Assembly: GCF_014640295.1 (NCBI RefSeq)
Contig: NZ_BMGR01000003.1
Coordinates: 186,001 to 250,000 of the forward strand
DNA from: Paenibacillus abyssi
GTDB taxonomy: Bacteria; Bacillota; Bacilli; Paenibacillales; Paenibacillaceae
DNA: 64,000 nt
Direction of reading: 5' to 3'
The translations under genes were made by a program, and so were the position numbers. Below the pieces are notes generated by a model. The model was not told the origin of the DNA. It made no database searches and saw nothing but the letters and a program-made list of their open reading frames with translations. Positions 49,581 through 58,261 of this stretch are shown piece after piece (within the stretch, counting starts at the first letter, position 1; each line of letters opens with the position of its first letter).

Positions 49581-49642
49581 GCAGAGGGAACCGAAGGGTT
49601 CCCTTTGCTACTAAGCTATAGACCCGTTCATGCTTCATGAAC
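49581..49642 (+). terminator. two hairpins between solute-binding and permease genes
   Basis: GCAGAGGGAACC (49581-49592)/GGTTCCCTTTGC (49597-49608), then a perfect GTTCATG (49626-49632)/CATGAAC (49636-49642). There is no clear T run, so they may be partial terminators or 3' stabilisers that raise the solute-binding mRNA over the permeases. Confidence 0.55.
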
Positions 49643-49667
49643 GCGCATCGCCAGGGAGGAATAACAG

Positions 49668-50561
49668 ATGAATGGTGTATTGAGAGTAAGTAAAGGAACG
49701 ATCGCCGTATTCGTTCTTCCGTGTTTATTGTTCTACCTGGCCTTCGTCTTCGCTCCCATACTGGTATCCGTCTATTATTCCTTCATGGAATGGTCGGGTA
49801 TGGGGGAAGCGAAATTCATAGGTCTGGAAAACTTTATCGTCATGTTTACGCAGGATGCTGTTTTCTGGCCATCCGTATTGCGGACGTTATATATTTCCGT
49901 GTTCTCACTCATGCAGATACCGATTGCCGTAGTGGTGGCTATTCTGCTCAGCCGTTATGTGCGTCGGGCCAATTTTCTTGTATCGAGTTACTTTTTGCCG
50001 GTTATTCTGTCGGTCGTCGTCATTGGCCAGCTGTGGAAGGCGATCTACAACCCGGCAGCGCTTGGCGGTATGCTGAATAAGCTTTTAACCTCGATCGGAC
50101 TTGAATCGTGGACGCGAACGTGGCTGGCGGATCCGGATATTGCGATTTTCGCGCTTTGTTTCGTTATCTTTTGGCAGTTCATCGGTTATCATGTGCTGAT
50201 TCAATTTACCGGCGTCCAAAATATCTCAAGCGATATTTATGAGGCGGCTAGCATCGACGGAGCGGAAGGCTTTAAGGCGGACCGTTATATCACGCTTCCC
50301 CTTCTTGCACCGGTTATCAAAATTTCGGTCGTATTGGCCGTTATCGGATCTCTGAAAGCATTCGATTTGATTGTGGTCATGACGGGCGGGGGGCCTGCCG
50401 ACAGTACGCAGGTTATATCGACCCATATGTATCTGATGACCTTCAACTCGTTTAAATACGGTTATGGCAGCGCGATCTCTACGTTTCTCGTTGTGTTCTG
50501 TCTGGTCATGACAGTACTGCTGAACTGGATGTTCAAGCGTGCCGAGGCATCTGCCTCATAG
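49668..50561 (+). CDS. sugar ABC transporter permease (MalF/UgpA-like)
   Basis: A 297-residue inner-membrane permease with six helices. It opens with IAVFVLPCLLFYLAFVFAPI, and the ATPase-contact EAA loop is DIYEAASIDGAEGFKADRYI near residue 195-215. AGGGAGGAATAACAG precedes the ATG. It pairs with the permease at 50581; their frames are separated by 19 bases. Confidence 0.93.
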   Translation: MNGVLRVSKGTIAVFVLPCLLFYLAFVFAPILVSVYYSFMEWSGMGEAKFIGLENFIVMFTQDAVFWPSVLRTLYISVFSLMQIPIAVVVAILLSRYVRRANFLVSSYFLPVILSVVVIGQLWKAIYNPAALGGMLNKLLTSIGLESWTRTWLADPDIAIFALCFVIFWQFIGYHVLIQFTGVQNISSDIYEAASIDGAEGFKADRYITLPLLAPVIKISVVLAVIGSLKAFDLIVVMTGGGPADSTQVISTHMYLMTFNSFKYGYGSAISTFLVVFCLVMTVLLNWMFKRAEASAS

Positions 50562-50580
50562 GAAAGGAGTTGGCCTTACG

Positions 50581-51474
50581 ATGATTACGGAAACCGCAGC
50601 AGCAAATAAGGCTCCGCAAGCGGCAGTCGGACAGAACGGCATCTTCAACCGGCGCAAGTTAAGAAAGGCCGGCGCATGGATCTTCTTGGGGATTTTGGCC
50701 GTCACACAGCTTTACCCGCTTGTCTGGCTTCTGTTATACTCATTTAAGACAAACAGCGAGATCATGTCCGGACAGTTTTTCGCGCTGCCTAAAGAGTGGC
50801 AGTGGCAGAACTATGCCGACGCCTTCACGGCAGGCAATTATTTGCGGTATATTTCAAACAGCATTTTTGTAACGGGCGTCACGCTTATTTTGACGATTTT
50901 GTTCAGCGCGATGGTTTCTTATGCGATTACACGGTTCAAATGGCGCTACGGAAATACCGTGCTGCTGCTGTTTATGATCGGCATCATGATCCCGATTCAG
51001 TCGACGCTGCTGCCGCTCATGGTTATTTTCAAGAACATGTCGATTCTGAATACGCATCTGTCCATTATCATTCCTTATGTAGCCTTCTCGATCCCGATTG
51101 CGGTGTTTATTCTGTCGGGCTTTTTGCGAGGCATTCCGCATGAGATCGAAGAGTCTGCGATGATCGACGGCGCGTCCATCTATCGCACGTTCGCTTTCAT
51201 TATTTTACCGATTACCGTACCTCCGATCATGACCGTAACGATTCTTACGTTCATCTCGATCTGGAACGAGTTTATTATCGCAGCTACATTCCTGTCTGCG
51301 GAAGGGCTTAAGACGCTTCCTTTCGGACTAAACAGCTTTATCGGACAGTATACAGCCAATTACGGCGCGATCGGCGCTTTCCTGGTGCTCGGGGCGCTGC
51401 CCGTTATTATCGTCTATTTCATTCTCTCAGAGAAAATTACGAAGGGGATGGTAGCCGGCGCAGTCAAAGGCTGA
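50581..51474 (+). CDS. sugar ABC transporter permease (MalG/UgpE-like)
   Basis: A 297-residue carbohydrate permease of the AraQ/MalG type with six helices. The EAA loop is EIEESAMIDGASIYRTFAFI near residue 185-205, and the C-terminus FILSEKITKGMVAGAVKG is typical. AAAGGAGTTGG before ATG 50581 sets the start; the open frame reaches back into the previous gene at 50539. Confidence 0.93.
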   Translation: MITETAAANKAPQAAVGQNGIFNRRKLRKAGAWIFLGILAVTQLYPLVWLLLYSFKTNSEIMSGQFFALPKEWQWQNYADAFTAGNYLRYISNSIFVTGVTLILTILFSAMVSYAITRFKWRYGNTVLLLFMIGIMIPIQSTLLPLMVIFKNMSILNTHLSIIIPYVAFSIPIAVFILSGFLRGIPHEIEESAMIDGASIYRTFAFIILPITVPPIMTVTILTFISIWNEFIIAATFLSAEGLKTLPFGLNSFIGQYTANYGAIGAFLVLGALPVIIVYFILSEKITKGMVAGAVKG

Positions 51475-51524
51475 GTCTGCTTTCGCCGATAAGCAGGGGA
51501 TTGGTTTCGCTGTAGGAGGATACG

Positions 51525-53357
51525 ATGATGAAACGGTTGCGGCTTAATTCTTTCGGCGCCCAGTTATTCCTGTGGTTTCTGCTCTCCACCATGGCACTGC
51601 TTGCTATCCTGTCAGGCCTCTTCTACCGGTACACCACCCAGCAGATCGATCTGCGAGTGGGAGAGGCTGCGGAGCGGAACGTGTCCCAGGCGCTGGAGAG
51701 CTTTTCCCTGCTGGCGAGAAGTTATGACAGCCTGACAAAATCGGTGATGAACAATGTCGAGATCCAGCGCATGATCTCCGTGGAGGAGACGAATCCTGCC
51801 GCGCAATTCCAGAAGGAATTAACGATCATGGGCGCTCTCGGCATGATTATGTATAGCTATAACGATGTCAAAGGGATCCACATCATTACGAATTCGGGAC
51901 ATCTGTATAATTACCAGACCGTCAACTATCCGATTAATGAGAAATTCCTGCAGAGCGATTGGTACGAAAAGCTCGGACAAACGGACGGCACGATGGTGTG
52001 GGGCGGCATTCTGGATGAGCCGCTTACGCTGCGTGACGACAAAGTGTTTACGTTCGGCCGCGTCATACGCAATCTGTACAACAGGCAGCCGCTTGGCGTC
52101 CTGTTGGTCGAAGCGGATCCGCAGGCGCTCATATCCTCGATGAACAACCTGATCATCACGCCGCAGAGCCGGACATTCGTGTATTCGGCCAACAACCGGT
52201 TGCTTGTATCGTCCAGCGCAGATGATGAATTTTCCGAGGAATTGACTGACCTGTCGCATTATACGTTCCGCAATCACGCTTCCGTGATCAGCGACAGCAG
52301 CCATATGATTGTTACGGGACGGGAGCCATGGTTCGGCTGGAAGCTGCTGAATCTCACCCCCAAGCCGGTTGCCCAAGTGGAGCAGGAGAAGGCCAACCGT
52401 TACTTCATTATTCTCATCGGCACTTTGCTTCTGATTGTCATTGTGCTCGCTACTTTCCTGTCAAGGTCGGTCTCCAAACCGATCAAGACGATTGTGCATG
52501 AGATGAGGCGGGTGGAGCGCGGTGATCTGGAAACGCAGCTCGATGCGGTAAAATCCTATGACGAGATCAATTATTTAAACAACAGCTTCAACCGGATGAT
52601 CGGTGAAATCAACCAGCTTGTCGAACGGGTGCGCATTGCGGCCGCGAGTGAGAAGAATGCGCAGATTCATGCGCTTCAATCCCAGGTCAATCCTCATTTT
52701 CTGTACAACACGCTAGAGATGATCTATTGGATGCTTGACGAACGGCGCGATGAGCGGCTCGCCAATCTGGTCCTTTCCTTATCACGGATGTTCCGGTACA
52801 GCAGCGATTGGCGGAGTTCCTTTGCTACCTTGGGGCAGGAACTGGAGCAGATCAACCATTATATGACAATCATAAGAGCAAGATCGGACGGCCGTATCGA
52901 TATCGAGCTTTCGGTTGCGGAGGAACTACTTCAAAACTCTATGCCAAAGATGACGCTTCAGCCGTTGATTGAAAATGCCGTCATACACGGCTTGACCGAT
53001 TATTCGGAAAAAGGCCTGATCCGGATCCATACAACGGAGTGGGAAGAAGGGCAGACGCTTTGCATTCATATTCATGATAACGGCAAAGGGATGTCCGGGC
53101 CAAAGCTGAGAGAGCTCCAAAACGCATTGAAACGTGCGGAAATGCTGGAGTGGAACCAACTGGCGGAGGAAGAGGAGCGAAATCAGACAGTAGAGACTTC
53201 AGTCTATGGGGAGTCTGCACGTTCGGGAGCCGGGATGATCAATGTTCACCGCAGACTCGTTCTGGAATACGGTTCCGGTTATGGACTTCAGATTCAGAGC
53301 GAGGAGAATGCGGGTACCACCGTTACGGTAATCATTCCGGTCTTGAAGCAGCAATAG
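51525..53357 (+). CDS. YesM-type sensor histidine kinase
   Basis: A 610-residue membrane kinase. Two helices (about 12-32 and 292-313) flank a dCache-like extracellular sensor. A HAMP domain (SKPIKTIVHEMRRVERGDLE) follows, then the LytS/YesM-type kinase domain with phospho-His in QVNPHFLYNTLEMIYWML, and an ATPase domain with IHDNGKGMSGPKL and GAGMINVHRRL. TAGGAGG precedes the ATG. With the next gene it forms a YesMN pair that likely senses sugars and activates the adjacent ABC transporter. Confidence 0.93.
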   Translation: MMKRLRLNSFGAQLFLWFLLSTMALLAILSGLFYRYTTQQIDLRVGEAAERNVSQALESFSLLARSYDSLTKSVMNNVEIQRMISVEETNPAAQFQKELTIMGALGMIMYSYNDVKGIHIITNSGHLYNYQTVNYPINEKFLQSDWYEKLGQTDGTMVWGGILDEPLTLRDDKVFTFGRVIRNLYNRQPLGVLLVEADPQALISSMNNLIITPQSRTFVYSANNRLLVSSSADDEFSEELTDLSHYTFRNHASVISDSSHMIVTGREPWFGWKLLNLTPKPVAQVEQEKANRYFIILIGTLLLIVIVLATFLSRSVSKPIKTIVHEMRRVERGDLETQLDAVKSYDEINYLNNSFNRMIGEINQLVERVRIAAASEKNAQIHALQSQVNPHFLYNTLEMIYWMLDERRDERLANLVLSLSRMFRYSSDWRSSFATLGQELEQINHYMTIIRARSDGRIDIELSVAEELLQNSMPKMTLQPLIENAVIHGLTDYSEKGLIRIHTTEWEEGQTLCIHIHDNGKGMSGPKLRELQNALKRAEMLEWNQLAEEEERNQTVETSVYGESARSGAGMINVHRRLVLEYGSGYGLQIQSEENAGTTVTVIIPVLKQQ

Positions 53358-53385
53358 AGAGATTTGCAAAAGAGGGGGACTGCCA

Positions 53386-54555
53386 GTGCACATCTTGGTG
53401 GTGGACGATGAAAGAGCGATCCGGGAAGGGATCAAACGAACAATCAATCATTCATTTCCACAAATCACTGTGAGTACGGCCGCTTCCGCTGCGGAGGCTA
53501 TTCAGGTTTTGATGCATAACCGGATTCATGCGGTTTTCCTCGATATTATGATGCCGGGCATGAACGGCCTTGTACTGCTTGCACAGGTGCGTTCCACGCA
53601 TTCAAATATTAAATGGATGGTCGTATCCGCCCATTCCGAATTCGCCTTTGCTCAAGAGGCGATTCGTTTGGGCGCGCGGGATTATTTCCTCAAGCCGTTC
53701 GGGAAGGATCAGATCATTCAGGCGGTTACCGTGCTGGAATCGGAATGGAAAGAAGAACAGCGGCAGATGTCAGATCAAGTGCTGCTTGAAACGAATTTGA
53801 AGTATTTGCGTGAAGCCGTGTTCAGGCGCTGGATTCAGGGTCTGGATATCGGCCGTTTTGATTTGACGGCCATTAAGGAAGAACATGACCATTTTCATCT
53901 GCTGGCCGTCAAGCTGGAGAGCAGCCGGGAGCTCACGCTGCGAAACTTCATCGTCGAGAATGTGATGTCGGAATATATCGGCATGAACGGTAAAGGTTTT
54001 ATCGTTAGTGTGGAAGGCGACTTTCTCGCAGGCGTTGTGACGCTGGCTGAAGGCGTGGAGCCTGAACAATTCCGATCAGGGGCCGTATCGCATCTCAACA
54101 GTTGTCTCAAGGTTCCTTACCAGTTTCTGATGAGCGGCTTGCTCACTGATTTCTACGCGATTCCCGCCGAGCTTCGTAAGCTTCACGTAGGCTTCGAAGG
54201 CGAGAGGATCGGAGCGGTTTCACCTGAGGCAAAGGATGATGTGATCGATATTGCGCTGCAGTATATAAAGAGCAATTTCCAGGAAAATTTATCGCTTGAA
54301 CTGGTGGCCTCCGTCGTGTTTCTTAACCCGGTCTATTTCAGCAAGCTGTTTAAGCAGAGGACGGGTTCCGGCTATAAAGAATACGTCACACAGCTGCGCA
54401 TGGAACGCGCGGCGGAGCTGCTGGCTTCGACGGAACTGACTGTGACGAGAATCGGTGAGCTGGCGGGCTACCCGGATGTGAGGCATTTTACGCAAGTATT
54501 CCGCAAATATTACAATATGACGCCGAGCCAGCACCGTGCCGAGAAGAGCGGTTAA
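53386..54555 (+). CDS. YesN-type response regulator (receiver plus AraC domain)
   Basis: A 389-residue regulator. The receiver domain has D7-D8, phospho-acceptor D53 in VFLDIMMPGMNG, and Lys in FLKPFGKDQ near 105. A long middle region follows, then a C-terminal AraC domain with LSLELVASVVFLNPVYFSKL and TRIGELAGYPDVRHFTQVFR. GTG start 53386 behind GAGGGGG, 28 bases after the kinase. It should be phosphorylated by the YesM-type kinase and control the transporter upstream. Confidence 0.93.
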   Translation: MHILVVDDERAIREGIKRTINHSFPQITVSTAASAAEAIQVLMHNRIHAVFLDIMMPGMNGLVLLAQVRSTHSNIKWMVVSAHSEFAFAQEAIRLGARDYFLKPFGKDQIIQAVTVLESEWKEEQRQMSDQVLLETNLKYLREAVFRRWIQGLDIGRFDLTAIKEEHDHFHLLAVKLESSRELTLRNFIVENVMSEYIGMNGKGFIVSVEGDFLAGVVTLAEGVEPEQFRSGAVSHLNSCLKVPYQFLMSGLLTDFYAIPAELRKLHVGFEGERIGAVSPEAKDDVIDIALQYIKSNFQENLSLELVASVVFLNPVYFSKLFKQRTGSGYKEYVTQLRMERAAELLASTELTVTRIGELAGYPDVRHFTQVFRKYYNMTPSQHRAEKSG

Positions 54556-54576
54556 CGAAATAACCAGAACGCCAGA

Positions 54577-54612
54577 AGCAGCTTGTCCGCTAATTAGGAT
54601 GAAGCTGTTTTA
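54577..54612. terminator. weak terminator between convergent genes
   Basis: CAGCTT (54579-54584) pairs with AAGCTG (54602-54607), then TTTTATTTT. It lies between the YesN-type gene and the converging GerPC-like gene. Confidence 0.5.
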
Positions 54613-55031
54613 TTTTGTGGGGGAATCTTCTGCTCCCGGGCTTTGATCGTATAACGCGGGCTTTCACCTGGCTTTGGGGGCTGCGGCGCTTTTTGGGACG
54701 CCTCCTTTACCTCTTCCGCTTGCCCCGGCATCCCCGTCCGGTAATTTGCGCCAATGTTCAGCTGTCCTTTTAATTCCTTGATCCCGAGTGCGCCAAAGTT
54801 GTTTTCGTAGTCGACCTTGTCCACTTTAAAGTGTTCAATATGGAGATGTTCAATCACGATTTGCGCGTCGGACTTTTCTCTTCCATTGGTTTGTTTTAAT
54901 AAGGAAAGCTCCTTTTCCATTTCACAGACCCTGGTTAACAGCTGCTTATAAAGCTTGTCTTGTTCCCGGTTGTTTTTGTAGAGCGAGAACGGGTCCTTTC
55001 GGCGAAACCATTGACGCAATTGAAAGTTCAT
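54594..55031 (-). CDS. GerPC-like spore germination protein
   Basis: A 145-residue protein. A short coiled coil (KQLLTRVCEMEKELSLLKQT) is followed by the diagnostic block VIEHLHIEHFKVDKVDYENN, FGALGIKELKGQLNIGAN, which matches the GerPC conserved region. The tail is Pro/Lys-rich and disordered. GerP proteins are spore coat/permeability components that let germinants reach their receptors. The start at 55031 follows GGGGTAG; ATG 55052 is the alternative. Divergent from the GerPA/F-like gene at 55131. Confidence 0.85.
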   Translation of the reverse strand: MNFQLRQWFRRKDPFSLYKNNREQDKLYKQLLTRVCEMEKELSLLKQTNGREKSDAQIVIEHLHIEHFKVDKVDYENNFGALGIKELKGQLNIGANYRTGMPGQAEEVKEASQKAPQPPKPGESPRYTIKAREQKIPPQNKTASS

Positions 55032-55130
55032 ATGGACTACCCCGCAATTCATTAAAGTGATAATTCCCCAATGGCCTAAATATACTGCCAGTAAACAGTT
55101 CGATGTATAGACAAGGGAGGCTTGTGAGAG

Positions 55131-55358
55131 ATGGATAAAGGAATGGAATTGAATCTATTTGACGTTAAAATTAATGCTGTTCGAGCTAGTAGAATAGCCA
55201 TCGGTAAGCAATCGCAGGTAAGAAAGGCGAACAGCAATAAAAGAAACCATGGATTCGGCCAGCAAACCGGTGACCGCGTGAGCATCGTGTTACCCCAAAC
55301 CGCCATTGATGATCAAGAGATTCTGGATGCCGATGCCTTTATGAGAAATCACTTTTAA
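55131..55358 (+). CDS. GerPA/GerPF-like spore germination protein
   Basis: A 75-residue protein of the GerPA/GerPF family. It has the N-terminal strand LFDVKINAVRASRIAIGK and the glycine motif KRNHGFGQQTGDRVSIVLPQ, followed by IDDQEILDADAFMR. It is one of three paralogues in 1.3 kb (55131, 55913, 56188), each with an N-x-GFG/GYG-x2-(T/S)GD motif. A GAGGCTTGTGAG site is weak. It overlaps no other gene; the Hsp20 gene converges on it one base after its stop. Confidence 0.88.
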   Translation: MDKGMELNLFDVKINAVRASRIAIGKQSQVRKANSNKRNHGFGQQTGDRVSIVLPQTAIDDQEILDADAFMRNHF

Positions 55359-55359
55359 C

Positions 55360-55830
55360 CTATTCAATCCGAATATTTTCCCTCGGCCTTTGCGGCCTGG
55401 GGATTCGGATTTCCAGCATTCCATTGTCGAATTTTGCTGAAATTTTCGCCCCTGAGCCGACCTTATCCGGAAGTGGTATTGCACGCTCGAACTCGCCTTT
55501 GAACCGTTCCGCTTGAACGACCTGCAGATCCGGATAGCTTTGATTGGAGACACCTTTAATATACAAAGAGCCATCCATGATCGATAACTCCACCTCTTCC
55601 TTCCGGACCCCCGGAAGATCGATCAGGATAACGATTTCGCGATTGCTTTTTAGCACCTCCGCCCGCGGGAATGAGGGAGCTGCTGCCGCCTGATTGACGG
55701 AGACTGCCGGATTAGTGAACTGTTCCATAACCTGCTTGGTGTAGTCCTGGTCAAACACACTATCCCAAAATTGTCCCTGATGAAACTGTTTGGCCATATC
55801 CAGCCACTGCTTCATTTTATTAATTTCCAT
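55360..55830 (-). CDS. Hsp20/alpha-crystallin family small heat-shock protein
   Basis: A 156-residue protein. An N-terminal region with KMKQWLDMAKQFHQGQFWDS is followed by an alpha-crystallin domain: REIVILIDLPGVRKEEVELS, MDGSLYIKGVSNQ, FERAIPLPDKVGSGAKISAK and FDNGMLEIRIPRPQRP (the GMLEI strand typical of Hsp20). GGGAGGAACGC before the ATG. It is embedded among germination-protein genes; spore-coat Hsp20 proteins such as CotM exist in Bacillus, so a spore role is plausible. Confidence 0.9.
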   Translation of the reverse strand: MEINKMKQWLDMAKQFHQGQFWDSVFDQDYTKQVMEQFTNPAVSVNQAAAAPSFPRAEVLKSNREIVILIDLPGVRKEEVELSIMDGSLYIKGVSNQSYPDLQVVQAERFKGEFERAIPLPDKVGSGAKISAKFDNGMLEIRIPRPQRPRENIRIE

Positions 55831-55912
55831 GCGTTCCTCCCGCCCGGTTCTTGTGTCATATGATGGACGATATCGTCATATTATTACTATCTTTGAGCTA
55901 TGAGGTGATGAC

Positions 55913-56170
55913 ATGAGTACGCCTTCTACAGTTATTAATATTTTTATATTAAAAATTAATTCCTTCGAAAATGCTTCAGCTGTTAATATTGGCCAGAATT
56001 TTCTTGCCGAGTGGTCGAATTCGGATAAACGAAATCAAGGATACGGGCAAAACAGCGGGGACGGCGTTGATTTTATGGAGCCGCGTTGTTTTGTCGATGA
56101 TAAAGACGGGGTCGACTCGCCTTCGTTTTTCCATCCGGTGATGCCGGCGCCGCTGGTGAATAACGAATAA
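55913..56170 (+). CDS. GerPA/GerPF-like spore germination protein
   Basis: An 85-residue paralogue of 55131. It opens with STPSTVINIFILKINSFENA, then VNIGQNFLAEWSNSDKRNQG and YGQNSGDGVDFMEPRCFVDD. GAGGTGATG precedes ATG 55913. It is followed 17 bases later by a third paralogue, so the two are probably one transcript. The C-terminus (VDSPSFFHPVMPAPLVNNE) is longer than usual. Confidence 0.85.
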   Translation: MSTPSTVINIFILKINSFENASAVNIGQNFLAEWSNSDKRNQGYGQNSGDGVDFMEPRCFVDDKDGVDSPSFFHPVMPAPLVNNE

Positions 56171-56187
56171 TTAAGGAGGAGTTGATC

Positions 56188-56424
56188 GTGTTGAGTTTTT
56201 CTCCAATGGTCGTTAATCTGCTGGCGTTCAAAATCAATATTATGGACAGGGCGGCCCAGATGAGCATCGGTCCTTCTCATCAGGTCGATTTGTTTGTTTC
56301 AACGAAAATCAATCAGGGGTTTGGCGAAGAAACCGGCGATGTGGTGCAAATTTTCTTTCCGCTATCGATCATTCTGGATCAGGATGTCAATGATTCCAAT
56401 TCCGCCAAGGGCAGCGTCGTATAA
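56188..56424 (+). CDS. GerPA/GerPF-like spore germination protein
   Basis: A 78-residue third paralogue, starting GTG 56188 behind AAGGAGGAG (a TTG at 56182 would be too close). Segments: LSFSPMVVNLLAFKINIMDR, AAQMSIGPSHQVDLFVSTKI and NQGFGEETGDVVQIFFPLSI. It ends in the same way as GerPF-type proteins. A strong terminator closes this small operon. Confidence 0.85.
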   Translation: MLSFSPMVVNLLAFKINIMDRAAQMSIGPSHQVDLFVSTKINQGFGEETGDVVQIFFPLSIILDQDVNDSNSAKGSVV

Positions 56425-56428
56425 AAAG

Positions 56429-56470
56429 AAAACACCCCAGTCCTTGTTCTTGTTCGGACTGGGGTGTTTT
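56429..56470 (+). terminator. intrinsic terminator
   Basis: A perfect 15-bp stem AAAACACCCCAGTCC (56429-56443) / GGACTGGGGTGTTTT (56456-56470) after the GerP-like genes. Confidence 0.93.
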
Positions 56471-56488
56471 CAATCGCTGGCAGATACG

Positions 56489-56605
56489 ATGCTCTCGGAG
56501 TCCGGAGCTGTAGTAGATGTCCGGGACGACGACGGTGACATTACGTTTCAAAACGAAGCGGGAAGAAGGTATTTCCTGTTACCGGCAAGAAATATAAATA
56601 GATAG
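56489..56605 (+). pseudogene. possible gene remnant
   Basis: A frame reads MLSESGAVVDVRDDDGDITF and QNEAGRRYFLLPARNINR to TAG, a protein-like 38 residues without a ribosome binding site, between a terminator and the Dabb gene. The composition suggests the C-terminal end of a lost protein. The frame has no recognised homologue. Confidence 0.3.
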
Positions 56606-56619
56606 AAATATAAATAGAT
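56588..56619 (+). repeat. 16-bp perfect tandem duplication
   Basis: AGAAATATAAATAGAT occurs twice in a row (56588-56603 and 56604-56619), 29 bases before the Dabb start codon. It would sit in the leader or promoter of that gene. Confidence 0.85.
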
Positions 56620-56647
56620 CATAAGCGAGAAAGGTGGATTTTTTAAC

Positions 56648-56953
56648 ATGTTTGAGCATCTCGTTACCTTCAAATTCAACAACAAGATCACACCCCAGAA
56701 GCAGCAGGAGCTGCTTCACTTATTGCTTTCCTTTAAAGGCCACATCCCGGGCATCGTCGACTTGACGGCCGGCATTAATGTGACGGAAGAAACGGACAAC
56801 CAACAGGGTTATACATTAGGGCTTCGCGTCACGTTCGAGAATCAGGAGGCGCTGCGGCAGTACGGGCCGCATCCGGTTCATCAGCAGTTCGTGCAGTCGC
56901 TTGACGGTATCATAGACAATGTCATTGTCGTGGACTATCCGGTTCTGCCATAA
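56648..56953 (+). CDS. Dabb family (stress-responsive A/B barrel) protein
   Basis: A 101-residue ferredoxin-like dimeric barrel protein: HLVTFKFNNKITPQKQQELL, GIVDLTAGINVTEETDNQQG, YTLGLRVTFENQEALRQYGP, HPVHQQFVQSLDGIIDNVIV. The order and the YGPHPVHQQF motif fit Dabb. Such proteins are small enzymes or stress proteins of varied function; no catalytic assignment is possible. AAAGGTGG lies upstream of the ATG, with the tandem duplication just before it. Confidence 0.9.
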   Translation: MFEHLVTFKFNNKITPQKQQELLHLLLSFKGHIPGIVDLTAGINVTEETDNQQGYTLGLRVTFENQEALRQYGPHPVHQQFVQSLDGIIDNVIVVDYPVLP

Positions 56954-56996
56954 TAAGCGAATGCTGGCGTGAATGGACGTCCGAGCTGAGATAAAG

Positions 56997-57039
56997 AGGT
57001 TACTCCAAAGAGATCTATTTTGCGGGGTAGCCTTTTTTT
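56997..57039 (+). terminator. intrinsic terminator
   Basis: AGGTTACTCC (56997-57006) pairs with GGGGTAGCCT (57024-57033) with one G-T pair, then seven T, after the Dabb gene. Confidence 0.82.
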
Positions 57040-57150
57040 CTTAGCGGAAGGTTTGCTGCCTGACCTCAAGCAACCAAGGACTTGACGGCTATGGATTAAG
57101 TCCTATTGGTAGATTGACATTATCGTTCCAGACGCAGATAATGTTAGGTA

Positions 57151-57163
57151 TGGGAGCGCTCTA
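57151..57163 (+). promoter_or_regulatory. LacI-family operator, copy 1
   Basis: TGGGAGCGCTCTA, centred on the palindrome GAGCGCTC, 23 bases before the LacI gene start. Placement suggests autoregulation. Confidence 0.7.
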
Positions 57164-57185
57164 AAGTCTGGAAAGGTGGAGTATC

Positions 57186-58211
57186 ATGAGCCATACCTTG
57201 GAATCAATCGCAAAATTGGCAGGTGTTTCACGCGGGACCGTATCCCGTGTCGTCAATAATCAGCAAGGCGTTAAGCCTGATGTGCGCGATCGGGTCATCA
57301 AAATCATCAAGGAAACCGGGTATCATCCGAATGCTCAGGCCCGAAGTCTTGCCGGAGGCAAAACTGAAAATATAGGTGTCGTCGTGTTTGGCAATGAAGC
57401 CAACTTTTTGACGCATCACATTTTCTACGAGGTTCTGCAGGGAATTCAGAACAAGGTTGTTCAAAATCAATACGATCTGCTCATCTTTGCGAATCGTTCG
57501 GAACGCGACCACGAGTATTGGAAACGGATCGGCGATAAACGAAAGGTAGACGGGCTCATCGTGATGGGGGAGAACATCCGGGAAGAATACTTGTTATATT
57601 ACTACGAGAAAAAGCTGCCATTTGTGCTTGTAGGAAAGCGTCACTTTCACCAGGTGCCGTTATTTTGTGCGACCTCCGATTACCGCAATGGCGCTTATGA
57701 GGCGACAAAACACCTTATTGAACAAGGAAGGCGCAATATTGCCTTTGTTCGGGGCTACCCGGACACCTATCATGAAGGAGAGAAGCTTGCCGGTTACCAA
57801 AGGGCATTGAAGGAAGCGGACCTGCCGCTCGATTTCTCTCTGATCATTGATGGGCAAGCCCGCCAAGAGATCGCGAGGACGCAGATAAACAACGCGCTTG
57901 GGCAAGGCACTCTAATTGACGGCATCTTTGCAGGCAATGATTTGATGGCATTCGGTGTGATCGAGGCGCTGCGGGATCGTGGGCTGGTGGTGCCGCGTGA
58001 TGTATCGGTTGTCGGGTATGATGATATTCAGGCAGCCGCATATTATAACCCCAAGCTGACAACGGTGCGCCAGGACAAGCAGGCGCTTGGCGAGAGAGCC
58101 ACGGAGCTGTTGTTAAAGCTGATGCGCAATGAATTAACGGAGCAGGAAGCAGGCTTCGATATCATGGTGGACAACCAAATAATGATTCGGGAAAGCTCGG
58201 TTGTTCAATAA
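57186..58211 (+). CDS. LacI family transcriptional regulator
   Basis: A 341-residue repressor. The helix-turn-helix is at the N-terminus (TLESIAKLAGVSRGTVSRVV), followed by the hinge GYHPNAQARSLAGGKTENIG, and a periplasmic-binding-protein-like effector domain (VDGLIVMGENIREEYLLYYY; GIFAGNDLMAFGVIEALRDR; DVSVVGYDDIQAAAYYNPKL). GGAAAGGTGG precedes the ATG. Four copies of one operator lie in front of this gene, the next gene and the downstream permeases, so it most likely controls the whole locus to 64 kb. Effector unknown. Confidence 0.94.
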   Translation: MSHTLESIAKLAGVSRGTVSRVVNNQQGVKPDVRDRVIKIIKETGYHPNAQARSLAGGKTENIGVVVFGNEANFLTHHIFYEVLQGIQNKVVQNQYDLLIFANRSERDHEYWKRIGDKRKVDGLIVMGENIREEYLLYYYEKKLPFVLVGKRHFHQVPLFCATSDYRNGAYEATKHLIEQGRRNIAFVRGYPDTYHEGEKLAGYQRALKEADLPLDFSLIIDGQARQEIARTQINNALGQGTLIDGIFAGNDLMAFGVIEALRDRGLVVPRDVSVVGYDDIQAAAYYNPKLTTVRQDKQALGERATELLLKLMRNELTEQEAGFDIMVDNQIMIRESSVVQ

Positions 58212-58231
58212 CCGCTTTCCTTATTTTTATT

Positions 58232-58244
58232 TGGGAGCGCTCAA
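58232..58244 (+). promoter_or_regulatory. LacI-family operator, copy 2
   Basis: TGGGAGCGCTCAA, 18 bases before the start of the gene at 58262. Confidence 0.75.
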
Positions 58245-58261
58245 AAAAAGGGGGGGTTCAA

